Part shown: positions 27,901 through 35,666 of the stretch, piece by piece
Numbering within the stretch: position 1 is the stretch's first letter
How the letters are laid out: each line of letters starts with the position of its first letter
From: Calditrichota bacterium
GTDB taxonomy: Bacteria; Calditrichota; Calditrichia; Calditrichales; J004
DNA length: 64,000 nt
Assembly: GCA_013112635.1 (NCBI GenBank)
Contig: JABFGF010000003.1
Span: forward strand, 372,001-436,000
Reading direction: 5' to 3'
Notes under the pieces: generated by a model
The model's database searches: none
What the model was told of the DNA's origin: nothing
What the model saw: the letters and a program-made list of their open reading frames with translations, nothing else
Made by a program: the position numbers and the translations under genes

Positions 27901-30900
27901 TTACTTTTACGGCAACCGATCCTGGTGAGCTTTCTGATAACGATGCTGCTACTTTTACCGTGAACTCTGTAAATGATGCACCAGTTATGACAGGTATTCC
28001 TGACCAGACTATTGATGAAGGCGGTAGTTTTGCAACCATATCTTTAAATAATTATGTCTCAGACGTGGATAATGCTGATTCAGAGTTAAGCTGGGAATAT
28101 TCCGGAAATAGCGAGCTTTCGGTTAGCATTGATAATTTTAATACTGCAACAATAACCATCCCGGACAATGAATGGTCGGGTAGTGAAACAATTACTTTTA
28201 AGGCCAGTGATCCGGGTGAATTGTTTGACTCTGATCCTGCGATATTTATTGTAAATGCTGTAAATGATGCTCCGGTTGTTTCTGATATTCCAAACCAGAC
28301 AGTTTTGGAAGGCGCTTCGTTTACAACCATTTCACTCGATGATTTTGTTACTGATATTGACAACCTGGATTCGGAAATAAACTGGACTTATTCCGGCACA
28401 AGCGATTTATTGGTTTCCATTAACGCCAGCAGGGTAGCAACAATAAGTGCTCCAGATGAAAATTGGAACGGCAGCGAATCAATCACTTTTACAGCAACCG
28501 ATCCCGGTCTTCTTTCGGATAATTACACAGCAGATTTTACAATTACAGCAGTAAACGATGCACCCGTTGTCTCAGATATTCCTGATCAGACTATTTCCGA
28601 AGGGAGCACATTTACAACGATCCCTCTTGATAATTATGTAATGGATGTTGATGATGCCGATGCTGATATTTCCTGGGTTTACTCAGGCAATAACCAGTTA
28701 ACTGTAACAATCAATGCCAGCCGGGTAGCAACAATTACAATTCCCAACATCAATTGGTCAGGAAGTGAAACAATTCTTTTTAAGGCAACTGATACCGGTG
28801 CATTGGCAGACAGTAATTCTGCCATATTTGTTGTTAATGCCGTAAATGATGCGCCTGTGGTTGAAGGTATTCCAAATCAATCGATTGCTGAAGGGGAGAC
28901 GTTTGCGACAATAAGTTTGGATAACTATGTGAGTGATGTTGATAACGCAGATGCAGATTTGAGTTGGGGCTATACCGGAAATACGGATCTAACTGTTTCG
29001 ATTGATGCAAACAGGATCGCAACTATTACTACGCCGGGTTCACAGTGGAATGGCAGTGAAACAATTACATTTACAGCAACCGATCCTGGCAATTCCAGCG
29101 ATAGTGATGCGGCCGTCTTCTCGGTTGGTGCTGAAAATGATCCTCCGGTTGTAAGTGCAATCCCCGATCAAACAATAGCTGAAGGCGAAAATTTTATAAC
29201 AATTTCATTGGATGATTATGTAACTGATCCGGACAACACCGATGCTGAGATGAGTTGGGAATATTCCGGAAATACAGATTTGCAGGTTAGCATCAATGGT
29301 TCGCGTGTTGCGACAATCATTCCACCAAATTCGGATTGGAATGGTTCTGAAACTATAACATTCCAGGCCACAGATCCGGGAAGTCTTGCCGACAGTGATA
29401 ATGCTCTGTTTAAAATTACTGCCGTCAATGATGCACCTGTTGTAACTAATATTCCGGACCAAACAATTGCCGAAGGAGAACAATTTGATACAATAAGCCT
29501 TGACGAATTTGTCTCCGACGTGGATAACAGTGATTCGGAAATGATCTGGTCATACAGTGGAAACAATGAATTACAAGTTGAAATTGATCAAAACAGAATT
29601 GCGACAATTACCACTCCTAATGAAAATTGGAACGGCAGTGAGACGATCACTTTTGCAGCAAAGGACCCCGGTAATTTGGGTGATAATAATTCTGCAACAT
29701 TTAATGTATCATTGGTAAATAATGCCCCGGTTGTTAGTAATATTCCTGCTCAGACAATTGAAGAAGGCCAAAGTTTTAACTCAATTCCGTTGGATAATTA
29801 TGTAGATGACAGCGACCATTTGGATAGTGAAATAATTTGGACGGCAACCGGGAATTCGGAATTAGTAGTTAGCATCGACAGCAACAGGGTGGCAACAATA
29901 AACCTGCCCAATGAAAATTGGAATGGCAGCGAGACAATCACTTTTACAGCAAAAGATCCGGCAAATTTAAGCGATTCTGATGAGGCTGTTTTTACAGTAA
30001 ATCCACAAAACGATGCCCCAAAAATAATAAGTGATCTTCCGCAACTTATCTCAAATGAAGATGTCTCTTTGGAGCAAATGTTTTCCAACTGGTATCCTTA
30101 TGTAAGCGATCCGGATAATACGGATGAGCAACTAACATATCTTGTAACTGGAAATAATGAACCCGTTTCTGTACAATCAAACAAAGATAGTTATTTGTTT
30201 TCGGCCTCACAAAACTGGTTTGGGCAGGACACATTTCTACTAAAAATAAGTGATGGACAACTTGCTGATTCAGCTCATTTTGTAGTAAAATTTAATTCTA
30301 TAAATGATGCGCCGGAAATTATAAACTTTCCTGACAGTTTGATTTTTGAAAATACAGAAACCTATGTTTTCGATTTGGAATCGCGCGAAAAAGATATCGA
30401 TTCTCCAATCAACAAATTGCATTGGCAGATTAGCGTTTCCGATTCAAATATAGTCCCTGATTATAGCAAAGAAGAAAAGGTCCTGGTTTTAACAGCCGAA
30501 GGGTTTGTTGGTGAAGCACAATTATTCGCCACTTTACTTGATGATAGTAACGCGGTTGATTTGGACACACTGACAATTAAAGTGACTGATAAAATTTTAT
30601 CTCTTGACGAAAACTCTGTTATCCCTGTTGAATACAGTTTGAAACAAAACTATCCCAATCCTTTCAATCCTTCCACAACAATTCAATATAATTTGCCAAA
30701 ACAAAGCCAGGTGCAATTGATTATTTTTGATGTCTCTGGGAAGAAGGTTGCAACACTTGTAAATATGGTGCAGCAAGCCGGTTCTTTTTCAATAAATTTT
30801 GAAAGCAGTAGTTTGGCAAGCGGGCTTTATTTCTATTTTCTAAAAGCAATCCCTACGGCTGGTAGTCAAGGTTCTGTAAATGAATTTATTCATAGCCGCA

Positions 30901-30920
30901 AAATGCTTTTGATAAAGTAG
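24999..30920 (+). CDS. Giant secreted subtilisin-like protease with repeat array and C-terminal sorting domain
   Basis: This 1973-residue protein has a signal peptide (MRILLLSLSFLINPLFSQS), a propeptide of about 180 residues and an S8 peptidase domain. The triad is Asp263 (GIMDSGVELTHPDL), His298 (EGHGTNVAG) and Ser470 (NGTSGACPHVSA). A P/proprotein-convertase-like domain follows (~640-795, ending GGSLTSWKLDL). Next come eleven tandem beta-sandwich repeats of about 97 residues each (start NDAPVVS, then DQTIxEG, end SETITFTATDPG). The last 90 residues are a sorting domain (NYPNPFNPSTTI to RKMLLIK). It is expected to be exported and anchored or released by a type IX-like system and to degrade proteins outside the cell. 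GGAGCAGGG precedes the ATG. The catalytic domain appears intact. Confidence 0.93.
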   Translation: MRILLLSLSFLINPLFSQSIEKTYFYQNEPIGLKLKTDQLNVIFKNAVNDSRARNILSAVLGNSFENIESLNQKNKRLIKLSERFPESELSSLINRLNVSSDISIAGPVFIKNSVRSLVSNQFVVRFDANINEPQIERINIENDATIIRKIADQTYLLATIESAKMNGLVAANIYMELTETVWAHPNFGYLNDEILDAVNDPYYSQQWAHINTGQAVANHAPDGFPQTVKGFNDADMDVDLAWEILKNNGINPGQNILVGIMDSGVELTHPDLQANIVDPGKDFTASQQNDGNDVEGHGTNVAGIIAAVADNGEGVAGIAYSSGLLPVKMNSATDAEIASSFDYAWQFGCDVLSNSWSGTNPVSVVTEAINRAKTQGRGGKGCVIVFSTGNEGHGTVSYPANLSDVIAVGAANMFNEKSSQGSRDGNYAIGSNYGSELDLVAPTLVYTTNLKDGSGYASGAYNDAFNGTSGACPHVSATAALILSADGSLTSDQVQDILQQSAEPIERYMYDSKGWNKQVGYGRVNAHNAVQMAIGDDGDVPDFSFNRISSSAETGKRTIEVSISDNSGIAKANLFFRTNYRGTVSSWTEIGPDSELGGLYTFNIPGQQWETQVEYYFYAEDASANANKSTFPTLGDLENAPPLTFSYHVAELQINSYTSTDVPKNWDNVFEMVFTSTLDIADDFLIVDADATVSVDGQIQDFAIIVEAPSNVASAILSQNTGTEYQSTHTDDEASTPITDGKSPYNGSFQPDNGLFVFDGEQSKGQWLLRGWDSFWFNNGGSLTSWKLDLTQMKTNDVPVVSGISNQTIDEGNSFTLIQLNSFVSDGNHSDAEMTWSSSGNSNLSVFIDNQKNTATVQTPNNDWYGSETITFTATDPGAASGGQAVVFTVNNINDAPVVSDILNQTIEEGAAFATISLDDYVSDIDNADSEISWSTSTPKELSVSIDANRVATISAPNADWYGSEQITFTATDPGELSDNDAATFTVNSVNDAPVMTGIPDQTIDEGGSFATISLNNYVSDVDNADSELSWEYSGNSELSVSIDNFNTATITIPDNEWSGSETITFKASDPGELFDSDPAIFIVNAVNDAPVVSDIPNQTVLEGASFTTISLDDFVTDIDNLDSEINWTYSGTSDLLVSINASRVATISAPDENWNGSESITFTATDPGLLSDNYTADFTITAVNDAPVVSDIPDQTISEGSTFTTIPLDNYVMDVDDADADISWVYSGNNQLTVTINASRVATITIPNINWSGSETILFKATDTGALADSNSAIFVVNAVNDAPVVEGIPNQSIAEGETFATISLDNYVSDVDNADADLSWGYTGNTDLTVSIDANRIATITTPGSQWNGSETITFTATDPGNSSDSDAAVFSVGAENDPPVVSAIPDQTIAEGENFITISLDDYVTDPDNTDAEMSWEYSGNTDLQVSINGSRVATIIPPNSDWNGSETITFQATDPGSLADSDNALFKITAVNDAPVVTNIPDQTIAEGEQFDTISLDEFVSDVDNSDSEMIWSYSGNNELQVEIDQNRIATITTPNENWNGSETITFAAKDPGNLGDNNSATFNVSLVNNAPVVSNIPAQTIEEGQSFNSIPLDNYVDDSDHLDSEIIWTATGNSELVVSIDSNRVATINLPNENWNGSETITFTAKDPANLSDSDEAVFTVNPQNDAPKIISDLPQLISNEDVSLEQMFSNWYPYVSDPDNTDEQLTYLVTGNNEPVSVQSNKDSYLFSASQNWFGQDTFLLKISDGQLADSAHFVVKFNSINDAPEIINFPDSLIFENTETYVFDLESREKDIDSPINKLHWQISVSDSNIVPDYSKEEKVLVLTAEGFVGEAQLFATLLDDSNAVDLDTLTIKVTDKILSLDENSVIPVEYSLKQNYPNPFNPSTTIQYNLPKQSQVQLIIFDVSGKKVATLVNMVQQAGSFSINFESSSLASGLYFYFLKAIPTAGSQGSVNEFIHSRKMLLIK
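27387..30596 (+). repeat. Eleven tandem coding repeats with 291-bp period
   Basis: The N-[DN]-x-P motif that opens each repeat starts at 27387, 27681, 27972, 28263, 28554, 28845, 29136, 29427, 29718, 30009 and 30303. Eight of the ten steps are exactly 291 bases, and the first and last are 294. Repeats 1-9 are close in protein sequence but differ in many synonymous codons. Repeats 10 and 11 are strongly diverged. Each unit looks like a cadherin/Ig-type sandwich with acidic D-x-D-N-x-D motifs that could bind calcium. Confidence 0.9.
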
Positions 30921-31040
30921 TATTTGATTTTCCAGCGATTATTTTAGTTTGACAAGTAAAATTACCAATACCGCTCATATGCTAATCATTAAATAACGGG
31001 GGTCGATTAATGTATTGTATTCTTTACATTAGGAGACTTC

Positions 31041-33335
31041 ATGAAATTTTTGTTTACCTTATTTACTTCCATTTTTATTATAACCCATGCATTCAGCCAA
31101 ACTGTGCCGGGTGGTGGCCCCCAGGGGATAAAACAATTTGATCATTCTATAAAAACTTATTCCACACCTCCTGCCTGGCAGGAATCTATCATCAATAATG
31201 AAGTATTTGTTTTTGCAACGACAACATACACTTTTAAGGACATTGTTCTGTTTAGTTATTTTGATGAGTCCGTTTTTTACCTGATATCGCAGGATGGTAC
31301 ACCGCTTGATACTGTCTCTTTAAATAAAGATGAATTTCATTTTTTTTCTCCGGGTAAAGGGATTTACAGGATTGAAAGTAATAACACCTTTTCAGTATTA
31401 ATTGGCGATCCTATCTCAAAGTCTATTCTTGGCTATTTTGCTGTAGATGAATCAGGCAGTCCGCTTTCGACCCGCTTGAATACTTACATGCCAAACGATC
31501 CATGGGGTGGTGAGAAATTCATTGTATTTTCCTATAATGACAATACAGAAATCTTTATAAAAAACTTAACTGATACATCGATTGTTGCCGCAAGTATATT
31601 AAACAAAGGTGAACATTTAGCCCTTGATAACCAGTTTGGAAAATTCTTTAGTGTCACTGCAAATAAACCTGTTTCAGCCCTGAGTTATGGTGACCAGGGG
31701 TATTTTGTTCCAGCTACAAATGGTACATTTGCAGGGAAACATTTTTATGGTTTTTCTGGATATGTAGGTAGATGGGCCAATGGAATTGTTGTTACAGCAT
31801 ATTATGATTCTACAAATTACCAGGTTTTAAATTCTGAAACAGGTGATACCATTTCGCAGGGTACCATCTCCGTAGGTGAAGCAACTCAGCTGGGTATTTA
31901 TAACGATACGTATTGGGAAGTACAAACTGATAAACCAGTGACAACGGCAAATATTCCCTATGCTGCCTGGTCCAAAAACTATTATTATATGGCCCGTCAA
32001 ATTGATGAATCTGGACATGGCATTGGAACGCATTTTTTAACTCCGGTAATTACGGGAGATTATGATATTTTCTCTTTTGATGATGACAACCATATTACAG
32101 TTGTAAACAAAGCCAATAACGATACGGTTTATAATGCGATTTTAAACATGGGTGAACATCATCATCTTTTTTCAACAAAAACGGTGTACGAAGTCAGAGG
32201 AACTGAAAACCTGTCTATCATATCTTCAACAAATGGTGGGTTTGGTGGTGACTTTGTTCCTTTAAACTTTGCCGTTGGCCTCCCGGATCTTTCAATTTCT
32301 TCAGCAGACATTTCATTTGCTCCAGACTCAGTTGACCGGATAATGGGTGATCCAATTACAATAAATGCCGTGGTTCATAATTTTGGCTATGAAACTGCTT
32401 ATAATGTTCCTTTGCAGTTTTTTGATGGCGACCCAAGTGGTGGGTTAACAATAAGCTCGGTGATGTACGCTGATTCAATTCCGGCAGGGGAAAGCTTCTT
32501 ATTTAGCACTGACTGGACTGTACCTGGTTTAGCAGAGTATCATTCAGTTTTTGCAATTGTTGATAAAAACAGCTCTATAATTGAGTCAAACAGTTCAAAT
32601 AACAGCAGTTTTAGGTTTATCGTTCCAAATCAGGATTTACTTCCACCGCTATCTGTTGTTGTGGATGCACCTGTGAGTGTGAAGCTTAAAGGAGATTCTT
32701 TAGATTTTAACCAGTTTGATATATGTGTAAATCTTTTTAACACCGGGGATGTTCAGGCAACAAACTCTTACTCTGTTTTGATGTTGCCCATTGGTTTATC
32801 AACAGACCAGGCAGATTCAATTAATTTTGGCGGCATTGTGGAAAATTCAACAGTTGACACATGTTGGACTGTTAAGATTGATAGTTTACCAAACGGAACT
32901 GTTGTTTATAATGGCATTGATAATCAGGAATCAGGTCAAGATGCCTTTTTCTATACGGTTAAAGTAAATGCCGATAATGCTGAGGAAAAGTGGGTAAACC
33001 GGATGTTGTTAATTAACAGGCCAACACCAACAAGCTTAGAAGAAATTGAAAACAGATTGGTATTGCCAGAATCATTTAATCTAAAACAGAATTATCCAAA
33101 CCCATTTAACCCAAGTACAACTATTGAATACAATGTTGCAAAGACATCACATATCCTGTTAGAAGTTTACGACATAACAGGACGCAAAGTCAGTACATTG
33201 GTAAATGGCCAAATTCAACCAGGATTTTATAAATCTAATTTTGAAGCATCCGAGTTGAGCAGTGGCGTGTTTTTTATTCGATTGAATATTAATGGTAAAA
33301 ATTTTGCGGTTAAAAGAATGATGCTGATAAAATAA
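31041..33335 (+). CDS. Secreted CARDB-domain protein with C-terminal sorting domain
   Basis: This 764-residue protein has a signal peptide (MKFLFTLFTSIFIITHAFSQ). Residues 30-410 form repeated beta segments that look like the IgGFc-binding/adhesin-type propeller region (GGEKFIVFSYNDNTEIFIKN, then ANKPVSALSYGDQGYFVPA). Residues ~415-530 are a CARDB adhesion domain (PDLSISSADISF, ITINAVVHNFG). The C-terminus is a sorting domain with NYPNPFNPSTTIEYN and tail KRMMLIK. The first region is assigned only by general resemblance. AGGAGACTTC precedes the ATG. It follows the giant subtilase by 120 bases, without a clear terminator, so the two may be co-expressed. Confidence 0.82.
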   Translation: MKFLFTLFTSIFIITHAFSQTVPGGGPQGIKQFDHSIKTYSTPPAWQESIINNEVFVFATTTYTFKDIVLFSYFDESVFYLISQDGTPLDTVSLNKDEFHFFSPGKGIYRIESNNTFSVLIGDPISKSILGYFAVDESGSPLSTRLNTYMPNDPWGGEKFIVFSYNDNTEIFIKNLTDTSIVAASILNKGEHLALDNQFGKFFSVTANKPVSALSYGDQGYFVPATNGTFAGKHFYGFSGYVGRWANGIVVTAYYDSTNYQVLNSETGDTISQGTISVGEATQLGIYNDTYWEVQTDKPVTTANIPYAAWSKNYYYMARQIDESGHGIGTHFLTPVITGDYDIFSFDDDNHITVVNKANNDTVYNAILNMGEHHHLFSTKTVYEVRGTENLSIISSTNGGFGGDFVPLNFAVGLPDLSISSADISFAPDSVDRIMGDPITINAVVHNFGYETAYNVPLQFFDGDPSGGLTISSVMYADSIPAGESFLFSTDWTVPGLAEYHSVFAIVDKNSSIIESNSSNNSSFRFIVPNQDLLPPLSVVVDAPVSVKLKGDSLDFNQFDICVNLFNTGDVQATNSYSVLMLPIGLSTDQADSINFGGIVENSTVDTCWTVKIDSLPNGTVVYNGIDNQESGQDAFFYTVKVNADNAEEKWVNRMLLINRPTPTSLEEIENRLVLPESFNLKQNYPNPFNPSTTIEYNVAKTSHILLEVYDITGRKVSTLVNGQIQPGFYKSNFEASELSSGVFFIRLNINGKNFAVKRMMLIK

Positions 33336-33336
33336 A

Positions 33337-33370
33337 TAAAAAATGCCATCGTTTCCGGCGATGGCATCTT
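33337..33370. terminator. Bidirectional terminator between the CARDB gene and the sorting-domain remnant
   Basis: ATGCCATCG (33343-33351) pairs with CGATGGCAT (33359-33367) across a seven-base loop. The plus-strand T content after it is modest, but the minus strand reads into TTTTTTATTTATTTT, a good terminator for the minus-strand remnant that stops at 33374. Confidence 0.7.
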
Positions 33371-33373
33371 ATT

Positions 33374-33496
33374 CTATTTCAAAAGAATTGCTTTGCGTGT
33401 TTCCCTATAATCACCGGCAATAATTTCATAAAAATACGGACCGCTTGGAACTTGTAAACCCTCTTTATTCAGCCCATTCCAAACAATTGTTTTTGT
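33374..33496 (-). pseudogene. Remnant 3' end of a sorted secreted protein
   Basis: Read on the minus strand, this stretch encodes TIVWNGLNKEG, then VPSGPYFYEIIAGDYRETRK and AILLK, followed by a stop (TAG at 33376-33374). That is the second half of a 'NYPNPFNP' sorting domain, like those of the intact proteins in this window, with the normal terminal basic-hydrophobic tail. Upstream in frame there is a stop within a few codons, and no signal peptide, start codon or NPFNP motif exists. The gene body has therefore been lost. The hairpin at 33343-33367 is in the right place to be its former terminator. The remaining 200 bases to 33694 are AT-rich and show nothing else. Confidence 0.75.
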
Positions 33497-33694
33497 CGGG
33501 CAGCATTAAAAATATATTATTTACCCGGTCACCTTTTTTTAAAAAGAAAGCATACAAAAACAATGGAATTATACTAACAATGCTAAAAATTTCAATTGGT
33601 TGGAGATACAACACTTAGTGTTTTATATTATTTTTTATTCTAACTAGATTGGAATTTAATTTCAAATAGATAATTAAATAGGAATGACATATTT

Positions 33695-34372
33695 ATGTGT
33701 AAAGACATTGTCTCATCTACAATCAAAACTGAAATATCAGTATTTTATGATTTGTGCATTCCTGGTTTTGAAGGGCCGCTACCTTTAGTAATTGCTCTCC
33801 ATGGATACGGAGAGAATAAAGAAAAAATGATGAAGCTCTTAAAAACTAACCTTACTGAGCCTTGTTATATTGCAAGCCTTCAGGCACCGTTTCCACATAT
33901 AGTTCCGCCGGTTCTTCCGGGTAGGCCAATAAAACATGGTTTTGGCTGGATTACTTCTTTTAATCCGGGTGAGGCTATTCGCTTACATCATCAGGCTGTT
34001 GGCCAGGTTATAGATGACGTATTGAATAAAAACAAAATGAATATTTCAAAAATTATCTTGATGGGCTTCTCTCAATCTGTAGCGCTTAATTTTCGATATG
34101 TTTTTTCAAATCCCAATAAGATTAATAACCTCGTCGCTGTCTGTGGAGGCTTACCGGGAGATTGGGATAAAAATGAAAAATACAAACCATCAAATACAGA
34201 TATTCTTTATGTGGGTTGTAAAAAGGATATGATTTATCCGGCAAAAAAAATCCGCGAAAATGCAGAAAAATTAAAAACAAAATCACGATCTGTCGAGATT
34301 CAGATTTATAATGCCGGCCATCAGATTCCACTGGAGTGTTTTACAAGCCTTAACAAAATGCTTTCACAGTAA
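33695..34372 (+). CDS. Alpha/beta-hydrolase, phospholipase/carboxylesterase type
   Basis: This 225-residue protein has the fold's key points: PLVIALHGYGENKEKMM (oxyanion region), the nucleophile elbow GFSQS with Ser at about residue 131, an acidic residue in ILYVGCKKDMIYP, and the catalytic His in YNAGHQIPLE near the C-terminus. This is the pattern of the YpfH/carboxylesterase family, acting on small esters or lipids. There is no signal peptide, so it is cytoplasmic. AGGAATGA lies upstream with a rather long spacer. It stands alone, 79 bases before the PpiC gene. Confidence 0.85.
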   Translation: MCKDIVSSTIKTEISVFYDLCIPGFEGPLPLVIALHGYGENKEKMMKLLKTNLTEPCYIASLQAPFPHIVPPVLPGRPIKHGFGWITSFNPGEAIRLHHQAVGQVIDDVLNKNKMNISKIILMGFSQSVALNFRYVFSNPNKINNLVAVCGGLPGDWDKNEKYKPSNTDILYVGCKKDMIYPAKKIRENAEKLKTKSRSVEIQIYNAGHQIPLECFTSLNKMLSQ

Positions 34373-34451
34373 AAATATTATGAATCAGCAACAATTTTGA
34401 TTAAGTTGTGCGACTTCAAACAATGTAAATAACAATCCACAGGAGCTTTAA

Positions 34452-35453
34452 ATGAAATTTATTTTAGTTGCGCTTATTGCGTTTTCAATTATTAGTTGTT
34501 CTACCCGCGAGAAGGGAATGACCCTTGAGAAAGGAACTCCGCATCACGACTTGGCTACAAAGCTGGCCGCCATTGATTCCAGTTTAAATCCGGTTGAAAA
34601 TAAAGTTTTGGCCACTACCACAAAGCACGAAGTAACTCTAGGTGATATAGTTGTTAAAATCCGTTCGCGTTTTGGTAAACAAGCTGATAATCTTGATAAA
34701 CAACCGTTAAAAAATATTAAGAGTTTGATGAAGGAATATGCTGAAAGTGTTGCCATGATTAAGATTTTATTACTTGAAGCAAAAAACAATGGTGTTACAG
34801 TTTCTGAAGCGGATATTGACAGCGCCCTGCAAAAACAATACGCTGCTGCCGGCGGTGAAGAAAAATTCCTTCAGTTACTTGAAGACAATGGTGTTTCCTC
34901 AGATCTGTTACGCTCCGATTTCAGGGAAAATGAAATAATGGGCCGTTACCTTAAACAAGTACGCGAAGAGGCAACAGAAATTAGCGAGGAAGAAATCGAT
35001 TCTGCTTACGTTAAAGATAAAACAGCTTCTGTCCGCCACATTTTATTGCTGACTCAAAACAAATCTGAAGAAGTAAAAAAACAACTTTATACCCAGATGG
35101 AAACTTTGTTAAAACGCGCACAGGATGGCGAAGATTTTGCAGAATTGGCCAAGCAATATTCTGAAGATCCAGGCTCTAAAAATAAAGGTGGCTTGTATGA
35201 AAAATTTCCACGCGGGCAAATGGTTCCTCCATTTGATGAAGCAGCATTCACTGTACCGGTTGGTGAATTGAGCGGAATTGTTGAAACATCTTATGGCTAT
35301 CATATTTTGAAAATTGAAGGTCGTCAAAAAGAAGACCGCCCACGTGAAGAAGTAAGAAAAGAATTGGTTGGCAAAAAATCTCAGACGGTTGTAAAAGATT
35401 TGTATGAAACCCTAAAAGTAGAATATGAGCTGGTTTTAACAGAAGCATCTTAA
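34452..35453 (+). CDS. Peptidyl-prolyl isomerase lipoprotein (PpiC/parvulin type)
   Basis: This 333-residue protein has a lipoprotein signal (MKFILVALIAFSIISC) with the lipid-anchored cysteine at about residue 16. The N-terminal SurA/PrsA-like helical chaperone region (residues 50-190) ends at ISEEEIDSAYVKDKTASVRHILL. It is followed by a complete parvulin domain (FAELAKQYSEDPGSKNKGG, then PFDEAAFTVPVGELSGIVET and YGYHILKIEG). It should fold outer-membrane or secreted proteins in the periplasm, which fits a genome with many secreted proteins. AGGAGCTTTAA precedes the ATG, and a terminator follows the stop. Confidence 0.9.
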   Translation: MKFILVALIAFSIISCSTREKGMTLEKGTPHHDLATKLAAIDSSLNPVENKVLATTTKHEVTLGDIVVKIRSRFGKQADNLDKQPLKNIKSLMKEYAESVAMIKILLLEAKNNGVTVSEADIDSALQKQYAAAGGEEKFLQLLEDNGVSSDLLRSDFRENEIMGRYLKQVREEATEISEEEIDSAYVKDKTASVRHILLLTQNKSEEVKKQLYTQMETLLKRAQDGEDFAELAKQYSEDPGSKNKGGLYEKFPRGQMVPPFDEAAFTVPVGELSGIVETSYGYHILKIEGRQKEDRPREEVRKELVGKKSQTVVKDLYETLKVEYELVLTEAS

Positions 35454-35480
35454 TATTCAAATAGCCTGAACTAAATTTTC

Positions 35481-35520
35481 AAAGCCTCTCTCTGAGCATG
35501 TTTAAGGGTGAGGCTTTTTT
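35481..35520 (+). terminator. Rho-independent terminator after the PpiC gene
   Basis: AAGCCTC (35482-35488) pairs with GAGGCTT (35510-35516) across a loop of about 20 bases and is followed by TTTTTT. It lies 28 bases after the stop codon. Confidence 0.75.
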
Positions 35521-35666
35521 GTTTGTCGGAATTCTTGCGACTAATTAAATAAAATATTCTTCCACCCCGCACTTTAGATTTTAGTTTATCCCTCGAAAAT
35601 AAACCATCTGTTATTTTTCTGATTCTTTGAAAACCCAAATATTAGTTTTACTTTTTAAGGAACTAT

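Noticed and set aside
27761-30088. Series of minus-strand open frames of 90-116 codons inside the giant subtilase
   Set aside because: They recur with the 291-bp repeat and are shadows of the plus-strand coding repeats, without starts or ribosome-binding sites that make sense.
27387-30596. CRISPR-like array
   Set aside because: The regular 291-bp period is within a coding frame, and units are similar throughout with no short repeat/spacer pattern.
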